A stretch of 64,000 nt of DNA from Ciona savignyi. Taxonomy: Eukaryota > Chordata > Ascidiacea > Phlebobranchia > Cionidae. Shown one piece after another: positions 1 through 10,784 of the stretch. Position numbers and translations under genes: made by a program. Each line of letters begins with the position of its first letter. Position 1 is the first letter of the stretch. The notes under the pieces were generated by a model, which made no database searches, was not told the DNA's origin, and saw only the letters and a program-made list of their open reading frames with translations. The stretch covers positions 1 through 64,000 of the forward strand of contig CH002996.1 in NCBI GenBank assembly GCA_000149265.1, given 5' to 3'.

Positions 1-56
1 CATTTAAATAATTTCATCACCGCATGCTTCATATGTTTTACTGGCTTAGTTTATTT

Positions 57-141
57 TTGTTTCGAACCCGGAATGAGCTTGTTAATAAAACCGCTTTTTT
101 GTATGAAAGTCGGTATTTGTATCGTACCAAACTAAATTTGT
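57..141 (-). repeat. SINE-B copy (tRNA-like head, partial)
   Basis: Read on the minus strand this has the same head as the other SINE-B copies: an A-box side with ATACCGACTTTCATAC, a loop ending in CAAGCTCATTCC, and a B-box GGGTTCGAA. The left part of the head has decayed. It lies upstream of the first exon of the FAR1/CARF-like gene. Confidence 0.6.
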
Positions 142-242
142 CCATCGAAATAAAGAAAACAACCCATTATATATGATTTCTATTGCTTTATGCCGACCTC
201 TATGTTAGCTTAGTCATCATTACAACATTGCAACGTCATTGT

Positions 243-301
243 AGGTAGAAGCTGCATGGCATCGAGGAATTCCTAGGAGAGAGTGTTTCATGCGGAACGA
301 C
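243..301 (-). repeat. Dispersed repeat R3, copy 1
   Basis: A stretch of about 59 bp (GGTAGAAGCTGCATGGCATC ... TCATGCGGAACGAC on the plus strand) that recurs at 14828-14886 (same orientation) and 21641-21704 (opposite orientation). The three copies share both ends and differ mostly in the middle. Family unknown; no coding potential. Confidence 0.6.
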
Positions 302-459
302 AAAAAGTAAAAAGTTTTTTTGCAGTCCACCGACCACGTCGTCTGCTAAGTTGAGCAATGGCGTTGGTTTCATTTTATAACCTTTCTCGCTACTTTTGTT
401 TTACAGGAAAACATTTAAAATATTTGATTGTCCTTCGTTCAATAGATTGCGAATAAAGG

Positions 460-3400
460 ATGTCTGTGAGTACATTTATATACCGTAAATCATAGCATAG
501 GCCTGTGTACGGTTACTTTAGTTCGTAGGGAGAAATACCAAAAATGTTTACTTTAGTTACAGCTAGGCCTGTGGTATATGTTAGTAAATTTGGCTTACGC
601 AATAGCCTACTAGCCTATTCAGTTAGCATACAGCATAGACCTAATCAAACAGAATGTTTTGTTAACAGTGGTTTTATTTTAGTCTTCAGTTGTTGTCAAG
701 TTGGAAGACCGTTTAGATAGTGAAGATGATTTTCAAACCGCACCTCCTTGTTCAAGATCCAGAAAATCTAGAAAAACAATATGCGGTATGATGAATATAA
801 AGGCAGCAGTTATTAAACTGTTTTCCCCTCTATGGATTGCCACCTTAACGTGGTAGGGGGGTTTTGAGTTTCCAATGAACCCAAGAGCAATGCCATCGGG
901 GGTGGAATTTTCTACCCCTGGCAGGGTCACCCATGGTGGTAAGGTCGAAGGTGAGGAACTGACAAAGCTGCAATCCACTTTTTCGGGTTACCGTTAAGCT
1001 ACTGTAATGGTATGTGAAAGGGGAATTTCTCGACCCCACCCACGGCAGGGATAAACTGGTTCTAGCCCTGGCCTGTTTATGCGGCTTCCGAACTGCAAAG
1101 GCCACCTGGTGCTTGAGGATTACTCCACTTCAGATAAGTGGTGTAACTCCAACACGGTACTTTGGGGGTTGGCGCACTAGGAGCACCGCGGTACCGAGAG
1201 TAGCGATTTGGCTAGTAGGGGGTAAACCCTTGCGAGGGTGCGAGGATCAAGTCCAGTCGTAGACATATCAATGGCCTGAGTCTCAGTGGGCTGATTCCCC
1301 ATCTGTGTACGAGGGTCGGCGGGAGCTGTTGAAAGCTGGTCGGGGTCCTACGGAGAGCCGAAACTGCGGGAGGGCGTTTTGCCTGGCCTTGTTGCCTCGG
1401 CCGTGCCGAGAACGTAAGTCGGACCCTAGAGGGGGCAAAAACCCTATTGTATAGCATGGAACAGGAAAAAAATCACGAAAAACAACCCGCTGATGTGAAT
1501 GGTTTGTCCTCCACCTCTTTATCGAGGTTGGCCGACAAACCGGAGGCAACCCCAGACAAAGCGAGCATTCAATGCTCTGCGGCGTCACCCCCTACAACCT
1601 CTGCGGCACCCCAAGCTTTCTTCAGCGATAGCGATGGGGTTTCCGCTGTCACTTCGGTGACATCTCCACTGGCACATAAGCTCTCAAATCTAACGATGGA
1701 GCAAGCGGAGCTGTCTGACTTGTCAGACAGTGGTGAAGCAAACTCCATTCGGCGGACACGAGAAGCCTGTGAGCCAGCTCCTTCCAAGGCAGAGCACAGA
1801 AGAGAAAAAAATCGGCGGCAGAAGGCTCGGAAACGAGCCCGAAAAGCCAATGATAATCTCTGCAACCGTCCCGGGCCCAGCAACACCTCAATGCCCACAG
1901 CTGCCCCCACTGGGGAAGGCAAAGTGAGCGCCAGCAGGTCCGCTAAACGGAAAAGGCAGAGTAAAACTTCCTCTTCCACCACCCCTACTCCGGCCACAAA
2001 AAAGCCCCGTGGTCCATCTGCGTCGTCCACACGAGCTACGTCATATGCAGATGCGGCAAACAGCAGCCTTAGACTTGATGTTCTACCCGCTAGCGGGTCA
2101 GAAAGTCTTGTCCAGGCTGATATCCGCTACATCGAGGGTGCTATGGCAGACTCCATGTTGGACGGTACACTTCCTCTTATAAAGGCCAAAGGGCTTGTGC
2201 TGCTAAAGTCAGGTACCATGAAGGTTACCTGTATGGATGCAGCATCACTGGCGGCCTTCAGGAGGTTTATTCGTGGTTTACCACCAATGCCAGGTAAGAA
2301 CATTGGCTACACAGCAAATGGACCCGAAGATCGTCTCAACGAACGGGTCTATACTGTCTGGGTCTCTGACCCGAAGGTTCGAACAAACCCGGAACGGTTT
2401 ATTCGTCTTCTCGGGTTCCAGAACTCCGAACTTCCGATTGAGAAGTTCCACGTCCCGTGGGTACCGTCGGCGAAGTGACGGAGGAAGGCACACACCTACG
2501 TGTAGGTGGTGGAGATGTCTGCGATTGAAGATCTGCGCAAGATGGACTTCAGCCCTCACTACATGGCAGGTCTTCTCACTTTTGTGGGAAACCGGTCCGT
2601 GGAAGCCACTCCCCACTCAGAGTCTCTTAAACACTAGTGTGTGATGGAGGCTCTGAAAAAGACTAGCAAGGACCTTGTTCTTTGCCAGATCAACTTGCAC
2701 CATTGTATAGCAGCCGCCCAACAATTAATGGGTCGGTTCCAAACAATGGGGCAAACACCACTTGCCCTCATACAGGAACCATACTGTAAGCGAGGAAAAG
2801 TGGCCTTTGTTCCTCAGAATGCTTGCTGCTTTTCTGATCCTAATTCAAGCAAGCCACGTGCTTGCATCCTGTCTGCAAAGAATCTGGTGGCGTGGCCTCT
2901 ACTCCAATTCATGTATAGAGACACCTGCACAATTGCAATTGCAGACAACACTAACAGCAAAAACCCTGTTGTTTTCTGTTCTGTTTACATGGCTGGTGAT
3001 GACCCCACGGAACCACCACCGCACAAGATGCGAGAACTTGTCACCCATTGTGAACAATCAAACCTTCGTCTGCTTATTGGGACAGATGCAAATGCTCCTC
3101 ACCATTACTACTGGGGAAGCACTGACTGCAATAGTCGGGGGCATGCCCTTATGGAGTATTTAATGAGCACAAGGCTGTCAGTATGCAATACTGGCAACTC
3201 TCCGACCTTTGTCACCAGAAACAGAGCTGAGGTTCTCGATCTCACTCTGTGCTCTGCCAATCTGCTTTCAAAGGTGTCTGACTGGAAGGTCAGCAAAGAA
3301 GCTTCTTTGTCCGACCACCAATTGATAACTTTCAGGGTGAACAACCTTTGTAAGACCACTCCATCGCATCACAGGAATGTTCGCAAAACTGACTGGATGC

Positions 3401-6400
3401 TCTACCTGCAAGAACTAACTCTCCTGTGTGGGGCAATTCCAGCTGCACCTCCTAAAACTGCTAAGGAGGTCGACATGCTGGCGAAAGCTGTCGAAACAGC
3501 CATTACCTTATCATATGAGAAATCGTGTCGCCTGATCAAAAGAACATCAAATGACACTCCTTCCTTGTGGTGCGCAGAACTCACACTTCTTCGTCGCTGT
3601 GCGAGACGCTCCCACCGGAAAGCTCTTAAGCTTAAGACTCCTGCCGCATGGGATGAGTCCAAGGCAAGCACCTGAGCTTACAAAAATGACATTCGCTCCA
3701 GAAAACGGGCGTCTTGGCGCAAACTGTGTGAGGAGGTGAACACCTTGCCAGCAATGGCACGGCTTTATCGAATCCTCAAGAAGCATCGCTCTCTTCAGAT
3801 TGGATCTCTACGGAAATCAAATGGTGATTTCACCAGCACTCCATCTGAAACCTTACACGTTCTACTGGACGCACACTTCCCAGAGAACGTAAATAATCAA
3901 GGATCATCTACTAACCACGTTAAACAATGGTCCTCAATTCAAGCTAGCGATGAAGTGCTAGTCAACAACATCATCACAGCTGAAAGAATTAAGGCTGCTT
4001 ATACATCATTTAAGCCTTTTAAAAGCCCAGGGCCTGATGGAATCTATCCAATACTTATTCAAAAAGGATTGGAAATCCTGTGCCCCCTTCTTATCCAGAT
4101 CTTTAAAGCATCTCTCTTGTTGGGTTTTATCCCACAAAGATGGCTGGTCGCGAGAGTGGTTTTCCCACCTAAACCAGGGAAGGAAGACTACTCATTGGCA
4201 AAGGCCTATCGACCCCTGAGTCTCATGTCATTCGTGATGAAGGGCTTCGAGAGACTCATACTTTGGTATCTGCAGGAGGGACCTATTGGACAATCCCCCC
4301 TACACCCCAACCAATATGCATATAGAGCGGGATTTTCTACTGAAGATGCTCTCCACAATATGATCATCAAACTGGAGAAGGCGGTCTTCCATAACCAATA
4401 CGCACTTGGAGTATTTCTGGATATTGAAGGAGCCTTCTCTAATGCCACTTTTGATTCCATGATAGTTCCTTTGCGAAAGTATCATGTTAATGAAACAGTT
4501 ATCCGGTGGATAAGTTACATGCTTAAACACCGAACAGCCACAGCAGAACTGCATGGCTGTACAGAGAAAAAACAGGTCAAAAAAGGTTGTCCACAAGGGG
4601 GAATCCTATCCCCCTTGTTATGGAACCTCCTGGTGGACACTCTACTACGCCAATTCACTAGCCAAGAGGCTGCACTTGTGCAAGCATATGCTGATGACTT
4701 GAGCGTCATTATATCTGGCCCAGACCCATCAACGATTGGGACGATTGCCCAATCAACCCTTAATCGTCTGGAGAAATGGGCAATAAACAACCACCTTCGC
4801 TTTGCCCCGGCAAAGACAGTGGTGGTAATGTTCACAAGAAGGAGAAAATGGTCTTTAAGACCAATTTTTCTCCACAATATCCAGCTTAGCCTATCAAAGG
4901 AAGCTAAGTATCTTGGTGTCATCCTGGACAACAAGCTGTCTTGGAAGAATCACCATTCAAGTCGTATCAAGAAGGCAACTGCTGCTCTAGCACAATGCCG
5001 TAGAGCAGTTGGCCCTACATGGGGGCTACAGCCAAAAATAATGATGTGGCTCTACTGTCAGATTATCCGACCTATCCTGACCTATGCTTCATTAGTGTCA
5101 GTCAGCGCAACATACCAGCGCAATATACAGGACAACCTGCGCAAGGTTCAAAGGTTGGCCTGCCTATGCATCACTGGCGCCTTTAAAGGCACCCCCACAG
5201 GGGGCAATGGGAGATGCTACTTAACCTCCCCCCGCTGCACCTGTACCTCCAGGGCACAGCCATTAAAACGGCACACCGCCTGAGATTTTTAGGCCACTGA
5301 AAGGGGACTGGTTACTCAGTGTGGCACAAGAAAAGTCATATTGACATTTGCAACCAAGCAATGGAAGATATCCATCTTCTCTCATTGCCAGTGGATTGCA
5401 GTTCCTGCACTCTCCATCTGGAACGCCACTTCGCGATTCAGATTAGCGACCGTGACAACATCACTCCACCTGTACGACCATCTGACCCATCACAGCTTGT
5501 CTGTTACACTGATGGGTCACGACTAGATGGATCGACTGGTGCTGAAGTACTTATTCAATCCACCAAGTGTGATTACAAATTCAGCTTTCCACTTGGAAGC
5601 TTCCCCTCAGTTTTTCAGACAGAGATTCTTGCAATAAATCATGCTGCAAGGATTCTGCAGTCTTGGAACACTGCAAAAATGTCCATCACCATTCACAGTG
5701 ATAGTCAGGCTGCTCTGAAAGCTCTTATGAGCTTGAAGATACATAGCCCCTTGCTGCGAGAGACATGGTACCTTCTTCACAATCTTGGAGGGCTTAATCT
5801 TGTGGAACTTTGCTGGATTCCAGGCCACTCAAACTTTGATGGCAATGATCAAGCTGACGAGTTGGCTCGTGACGCATCCAGCACTGCCTTCATCGGTCCA
5901 GAACCCATCCCCTCTGTATTCCTGTCTGCTCTGTCAGAACAGAATTGGAGGCGTGGATGAGCCGAAAACATGCCGAAGAATGGAGACAACACTGTGGCTG
6001 TCGTCAGACGAAGGAGTATCTTGGACAAGGCCTATCCTTGTCCAGGGAACTTCTCCGGCTGCGGCGGAGACAGTTACGATCTGTTCTTCAGATTATCACT
6101 GGTCATGCTAATTTGGCAAAGCACCAATCCATCCTCATGCGCACGGCATGTGCAACCTGTCCCTTCTGTCAAGAAGTAGACGAGACTCCTTTACACTATG
6201 TTGGCCATTGTCCAGCATTTGCTGTAACCAGATGGAGGAATTTTGGAGTTTTTAAATCTGATGATCTCGCATCTATTCCGGTCAAGCATTTAGTCAGTTT
6301 CCTTCAGGACACTGGCCGACTTGACCGCTATATCCCGAATCCATGCTAGCCCGGGGCGCTGGAGTAATGGGCCTTCCATGGCCTAAATTCCTGGTCCCGG

Positions 6401-8210
6401 TTGCTACTGTGGACCCGCCCATATTAATGTAATGTAATGTAATGTAGTAAACTGTTATTCACAGATTAAATACCGGTAATATATCGATACTGGTGCAATG
6501 TACAACGACCCCGTGGTTGACTAGTTGGGTTAGGATTAGTGTTCAGGTAGAGATTAGCGTTAAGGTTGGGGTTAGAGTTGAGATTAGTGTTGGGGTTGAG
6601 ATTATCGTTAGAGCTTAGAGTTAGTTTTCACACAAATAGTGTATAGGATAGGATAGAAAATATATTCATGTTTATCCCTGTGAATTGGAAAACCAAGGGA
6701 ATTAACACATGGGCAATCGTCAGATCATATTGTAGTAGCATTTTTCTATATAGTACCCATAAGTTGTTTTTTTTGTATGTCAAATGTTTAAATTTATTTT
6801 TTATTTCCTATTAAGAAAAAGGTCCTGAGGGTAATATTAAAGAAATTTTACATTTTAATAATTTGGAAGAAGCACTACATTGGGTTGCTTCTTTTGAAGC
6901 TGAAAACTGCTACAGATTTGTAATAGACAACCAAATTTCAAAAAGAAGGTAATTTGTATAAAGGTATTGCGACCAAATCTCTATTTGGTGACATTATAAT
7001 AGAATTAATTTCTTTAAAATAGCTGTTCTAGTTTTATTGATGCAACAAAATAAAGGTGAAGTAAGTACCCTACGACAAAAAGTTTATATTCATTAAGGAT
7101 TTAAAGGACGACTGCCGCTTTGATGATGCTTTAACTAATCTCCCATGTAAACTGCCACCAATTTACTACTGGTTTTAAATATTTTTAAATTTTGTGCCCC
7201 TCTGAATATGATGATGCCCATAACTGGTATATATATGTTTTTTTCGTTCTAGGCGTTAATTAGAAGTTTACACATCTTTAACATTATAGATTTCCCAAAA
7301 AAGTTTAGACGTTGGGAGTGGACAAGCCATTTTTCAAATGGAAGTTGCAAGGAATATGTTCCATACACTCCTCTTAGCGGATCAAAAGTTCTGCATTGTC
7401 ATCATGGACCAGATAGACATAAAGCTTTTAAACTGAAACAAAAAGCCGAAGGAGAGTTGGTAATATAACCTAATTAATCTTCTATATTAAATAAATCATT
7501 GCATTGTAATATGGTACTGTACTTATGTTTTAACCAACGCCAGATCCCAGTAGTCTTTACAGGGTTCAAACTTTCCTTAATACAAAAAAAATGCTCTCTG
7601 GACAAAAAGTTGTTCTTGCTTTGTTCACGAAACTCCTACTATTTTGTTCTAGATCCGCCAGAGGTTTCAACTATGCTAGACTAATATTAAATTTTTACAC
7701 TAGAAAGAAAAGGATGATCATACAGAAGCTATTTCTGTCATGCGTGCCATGTATCAACCTACTAAAAAGTTGGACTGTCACGCCCGAATAACAATGCATC
7801 AAAGGATGTACTATCCTAATTTCAAGGTGAGATTAAAGAATATGTTCAACAGACTCTAACCGTTTACTTGTGAATCCTTAGCAAGGCATCCTAACTCAAA
7901 TCAGTACTCAGGCAGATAACTCATGAACACGAAGGAAAATTTATTTTGATTTGATTTTTAGCTTGCAGCTGATTCGACTAAAAACAGCAGGACCAAAGCA
8001 ATTTTGGATTTAAAACTTGCAGCTGATACCGGGAATAAAGTAATTGATGCAAAGGTGCTTATATTTCTCAACTATTCCAATGCGAAAAACCACACTAATC
8101 ACGTATTGGGAGGGCAAGATGGTATATCTCAGACCATGGATAAACGAATTGCACAACTGATTAAAAATTTCAAAAAGCGCGACCCACTATCACAATGCGT
8201 GTCTTTCTGA
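460..8210 (+). CDS. FAR1/CARF-type zinc-finger DNA-binding protein, 254 aa, six exons
   Basis: Exons 460-465 (ATGTCT, then gtgagt), 683-785, 6816-6948, 7309-7459, 7704-7826 and 7962-8210 join with matching phases and GT/AG sites into one 254-residue frame ending in TGA. Residues ~45-70 carry LEEALHWVASFEAE, then KVLHCHHGPDR, KKLDCHARI, YYPNFK and a KNHTNH pair. This order (acidic aromatic helix, Cys, Cys, His-x-x-His) fits the WRKY/GCM1-like zinc fold found in CARF (ALS2CR8) and at the N-terminus of animal MULE transposases; YVPY...GS+V...GP matches CARF most closely. The N-terminus is acidic then Ser/Arg-rich. No transposase domain follows, so it may be a domesticated DNA-binding module or short CARF relative. 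A 5.6 kb LINE sits in intron 2. The last exon repeats KLAAD twice, about 20 residues apart. The tiny first exon is the weakest part. Role in transcription is inferred. Confidence 0.65.
814..822. repeat. Target-site duplication, left copy (LINE)
   Basis: TAAACTGTT here is repeated exactly at 6448-6456, directly after the (TAATG)n tail of the LINE. The pair fixes the element at 823-6447 and shows insertion by target-primed reverse transcription into the intron of the FAR1/CARF-like gene. Confidence 0.75.
1447..2478 (+). CDS. LINE ORF1, nucleic-acid-binding protein (interrupted near its end)
   Basis: A 343-residue frame starting at an ATG at 1456 or slightly before. The first half is Ser/Pro/Lys/Arg-rich (basic stretch KNRRQKARKRARKAND), typical of an RNA-binding tail. 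From about residue 215 there is a folded domain (ADIRYIEGAM ... RVYTVWVSDP ... NPERFIRLLGFQ) resembling the RRM-like DUF4780 region of insect and other LINE ORF1 proteins. Coding similarity continues after the stop: a second open stretch in the same frame (VEMSAIEDLRKMDFSPHYMA, 2506-2637) reads as the rest of that domain, with a short piece between them in another frame, so two compensating indels near 2466 and 2505 are likely. No CCHC knuckles seen. Its product would coat the element RNA. Confidence 0.75.
   Translation: MYSMEQEKNHEKQPADVNGLSSTSLSRLADKPEATPDKASIQCSAASPPTTSAAPQAFFSDSDGVSAVTSVTSPLAHKLSNLTMEQAELSDLSDSGEANSIRRTREACEPAPSKAEHRREKNRRQKARKRARKANDNLCNRPGPSNTSMPTAAPTGEGKVSASRSAKRKRQSKTSSSTTPTPATKKPRGPSASSTRATSYADAANSSLRLDVLPASGSESLVQADIRYIEGAMADSMLDGTLPLIKAKGLVLLKSGTMKVTCMDAASLAAFRRFIRGLPPMPGKNIGYTANGPEDRLNERVYTVWVSDPKVRTNPERFIRLLGFQNSELPIEKFHVPWVPSAK
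2644..6349 (+). pseudogene. LINE ORF2: endonuclease, reverse transcriptase, RNase H (interrupted)
   Basis: The AP-endonuclease at 2670-3350 has CQINLHH, LIQEPY, GTDANAPHHYYWGS, VLDLTL and SDHQLITF. The reverse transcriptase at 3740-5280 has SPGPDGIYP, YRPLSLMS, FLDIEGAFSN, GCPQGGILSPLLW and the catalytic QAYADD box. RNase H at 5500-5880 has YTDGS, an E in QTEILA, HSDSQAA and the PGH...ND motif near its end. The C-terminus carries CATCPFCQEVDETPLHYVGH, a Cys/His finger usual in I-type elements. An in-frame TGA lies at 3673-3675, a frameshift near 5205, an in-frame TGA near 5296 and a frameshift near 5945. These make it non-functional, although all catalytic boxes remain. The frames are 2644-5283, 5319-5960 and 5945-6349. 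Confidence 0.9.
6448..6456. repeat. Target-site duplication, right copy (LINE)
   Basis: Exact repeat of TAAACTGTT at 814-822, placed right after the (TAATG)n tail of the LINE. Confidence 0.75.
6524..6625 (+). repeat. Degenerate GGTTAG-like simple repeat
   Basis: About 100 bp made of variants of a GTTAG/GGTTAGAGTTG word (GGTTAGGATTAGTGTT, GGGGTTAGAGTTGAGATTAG). It resembles decayed telomere-type hexamers but no run of perfect TTAGGG is present. It sits just past the LINE insertion. Confidence 0.6.
6643..6735 (-). repeat. SINE-A 3' fragment
   Basis: Starts with the (AGGAT)n end of SINE-A and continues through ATTCATGTTTATCCCTGTGA and GGGCAATCGTCAGATCA. The tRNA head is missing. Confidence 0.75.
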
Positions 8211-8670
8211 TCACCCATGACCACACCCTCCCAAAGCACGATCATTTTATGCGGCTGGCTTTTAACTTAAAAAAAAATCACATTTTAAAACTGCTGTAGG
8301 CTGTATATAAGTCTAAATTTTAAAGCCACAAATTTTTATAAATATTTTTATATCGCACTTTTCTATTTCACATTTTCATAAATATTTTTATATATCACAA
8401 CACAGATTTTATAACTTTTTTATATATATATTGTTATAACTATTTTTATATTTTTCCCGCCAGCCGCCAACTTTTTGCCTTTCCCGGCCGGTTTAGACAT
8501 CCGTTTTAACATTATAACAATTTGATTTAAGTCGCGGAGGTGCTCTGAAGTTGAATTGTATCGTTTTCCACCTATTCATTGTATTATTGTTAAACGTTTA
8601 TCACCCTTTAAAATAGTACCCGTAGGCCCCCACCCTCCGTACACAACTGACGACACGAATCCGTCCTCTT
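8211..8670. other. Intergenic, AT-rich then GC-rich; no gene seen
   Basis: Downstream of the FAR1/CARF-like stop. From 8330 to 8455 it is almost pure A/T with repeated TTTTTATA words; from 8456 it becomes GC-rich (CCCGCCAGCCGCC, CCGGCCGG). No polyadenylation site could be assigned with confidence. Confidence 0.5.
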
Positions 8671-8781
8671 TTTTTTTTTTTTTTTACCGAGCCAAGTTTC
8701 GAACCCATGATGGGCTCGTCACTAGGACCGTTTTATTGTACAAGAGTTGGTATATGTATCGGTCGCGTTAACCATTTGGCC
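8671..8781 (-). mobile_element. SINE-B, complete copy with target-site duplication
   Basis: A 111 bp tRNA-headed SINE on the minus strand: head GGCCAAATGGTTAACGCGAC, middle with ATACATATACCAACTC, B-box GGTTCGAAAC, then a poly-A tail (poly-T on the plus strand at 8671-8685). It is flanked by a 13 bp direct repeat, AATCCGTCCTCTT, at 8658-8670 and 8782-8794. The head resembles a type II tRNA (Ser or Leu). This copy defines the unit length of the family. Confidence 0.85.
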
Positions 8782-8794
8782 AATCCGTCCTCTT

Positions 8795-9964
8795 CCGCCC
8801 CGTTGTTGAGCATCGGTGACGGTCCGGCCATTGTGCGGACGACTTGGTGAAGATAAAATAGACGCCGTCCGCGCCACTGAGTAGCATTATATTTCATACC
8901 AATCAACCAAAAGTCCCTGTTAAATTAACATTCCCCGGTCGGCCCTTGTAACTCAATTTTGTTTATAGCTACTCTAAATTCCACCCTTTGTCCCATTCCC
9001 CTTTGCCCCGACCATAGTCCTGGTATGACTGTCTCACGGCTCCTGGCAAAATTCCACCCTGCACGATTCACACCACCGATCGACTCCATCCTCCCTTCAA
9101 AGACGCGGCCTGGTCAGCCCAATCCCACTCGACTAGGCCTTACCCCTCCCTGATGTTGACTTTAAAACGTGTTTTTTTATTAATTCGATTTTTACATAAT
9201 CGTCACGCACATTTTTTATATTCATTTTATCATATATATTTTTTTAAATATAGTGGATAGTATAGCGTGTGTGACGAGGAAGGGCGTGTCACCCTGTAGT
9301 CCAGTGAAAGTATATCTAAGAAACAACACGCTACGTAATACCCAATATTGCACTGGAAGTGCTGGCAAATTTTATCTTATCGTTTTAAACCGCTGTGGTG
9401 TTGCGTGGTTGATGCGAATAAAAGTACACATACTAGTGTGGCTGCGTTTTTTAGAGATTTATGAATTTATGGTTATCGAAACTAAACTATAGACACCGTG
9501 TATAATCATTACCAATGTAAAAGAAAAATAAGAAGACAGAACGAAAAGTCGATAAAACTTGTTAAGAAATCCCTATAACAAACACTCATGAAAAACTTCT
9601 TTTTAGACTATATCTATAATCTTTTCTATGTAATTTGGTATACATGATCTAGGCTACTATTTCAAAATACACGGGAAAATGTATAGGGTCATTTCTATAT
9701 GGAGTGTATGGATAGTCTTTGTAGATACATAGTATGGGCTTTCTACATTCTTTGCTATAAGATCTATAGGTCGCTCACACTGTCTGTGAATCTGCCGGAT
9801 TTTTAACAAAAAATGTAAACAATATCTATTGAGTAATATTGAATTAATACTAAATTCCAATTTTGATTTTACATGCAGTCTGGCACAATAGTACAGTTAT
9901 CTCAACTTGGCCTTTGCCTTATGTCTCAATGTCGACAGGAAGCTATAAATATATTATATAGTTG
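8795..9964. other. Intergenic, no gene seen
   Basis: Includes a C-rich stretch at about 8960-9150 (repeated ATTCCACCCT words) and otherwise AT-rich sequence. Short open frames here show no recognisable motif or exon structure. Confidence 0.4.
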
Positions 9965-10161
9965 ACGGTTTCGTTGTTTGTCTGGGGTTTAAGTACGAAG
10001 TCGTTCAGCCAATAGGTTGTAGGTTCTGAACTGGTCGCTAGTTAGTCGGTCGTGTCCTTGGGCAAGGCACTTAACGGAAATTGCCTGTGTGTTAATCATA
10101 CTCAACACACTGCAATAGCTCCAGTAACCCGACCCCCTTGGTTTTCCCATTCACGGGGATT
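9965..10161 (+). repeat. SINE-A, decayed copy
   Basis: Carries the B-box region (AGGTTCTGAACTGGTCGCTA), GTCCTTGGGCAAGGCACTTA, CACACTGCAATAGCTCCAGT and the 3' block GTTTTCCCATTCACGGGGAT. The central GTTCTACC block is deleted. Confidence 0.8.
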
Positions 10162-10784
10162 TAGTTCTATCGACATATATATATGGTTACTACTAAAAAT
10201 ATTACCTTTGCCACCAACGTAGAGTCTCTTTGGTCTAAGTATGCACTTTATTTATAATATCCCGACTGGTCTGTAAATGCTATAGGGCAGGCTAACCATA
10301 CATCGGTAAATAAAACAGCATTGGTATTTTTACGAAAAAGCTGTAAATATCTGTTAACGGATAAAATAGATCTTTATTGGCAAGTTTAATCCCCAAAATC
10401 ACGTTTGACCATATATATTTTATAACAGTATATTTTATTTTCGTGTTGATTCGTATATGGGGGTTAATATAAGTTAAGACTATCTTCGGTGTTGTGTGAG
10501 TCATAAATTGCGCCTGTTGCAGTAGAATCGATTGTATGAGTCACATTATACATTATTGATGCTAGCTTATGTCATACAAGGACAAAAATGCAACATCCTA
10601 ACCACATTCTAACAATACTGAATTTTTTTTAGAAAGAGGAGACTTGTTCCAAAAACTATATTTTTTTAAAGAACGAATTGTTTAGTATTTTTTGGTAAAG
10701 AAACAGCATTTTTTTCTAAAAAAGGGAAATTGTTTCCCCAAAATTAGATTTTTTACAGAAAAGAGGAAATTGTTAAAAAATAAA

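Larger units (their letters stand above)
823..6447 (+). mobile_element. Near full-length I-superfamily non-LTR retrotransposon (LINE)
   Basis: A 5.6 kb element with a GC-rich 5' UTR (823-1446), an ORF1 (1447 on), an ORF2 (2644-6349) with AP-type endonuclease, reverse transcriptase, RNase H and a terminal Cys/His motif, and a short 3' UTR ending in a (TAATG)n tail at about 6425-6447. It is flanked by a perfect 9 bp duplication. A tandem-repeat tail instead of poly-A, together with an RNase H domain, points to the I/Loa group. Both ORFs are interrupted (several frameshifts and stop codons), so this copy cannot move by itself, but its ends and domains are well kept, which suggests a fairly young insertion. 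It lies in the same orientation as the host gene, in its second intron. Confidence 0.9.

Noticed and set aside
733-1588. Minus-strand open frames over the LINE 5' part
   Set aside because: Antisense shadows of the GC-rich 5' UTR and ORF1 of the LINE.
7040-7170. Extra exon of the FAR1/CARF-like gene between exons 3 and 4
   Set aside because: Open stretches near 7020-7070 and 7100-7180 meet stops in the needed phase, while exons 3 and 4 join directly (AG/A at 7309).
8671-8781. Functional tRNA genes in the SINE heads
   Set aside because: A and B boxes are present, but the heads do not close into a full cloverleaf with a 3' acceptor stem, they recur many times with poly-A or pentamer tails, and they are flanked by target duplications.
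9253-9492. 79-codon plus-strand frame
   Set aside because: No splice partners, no motif and no conserved composition; treated as chance.
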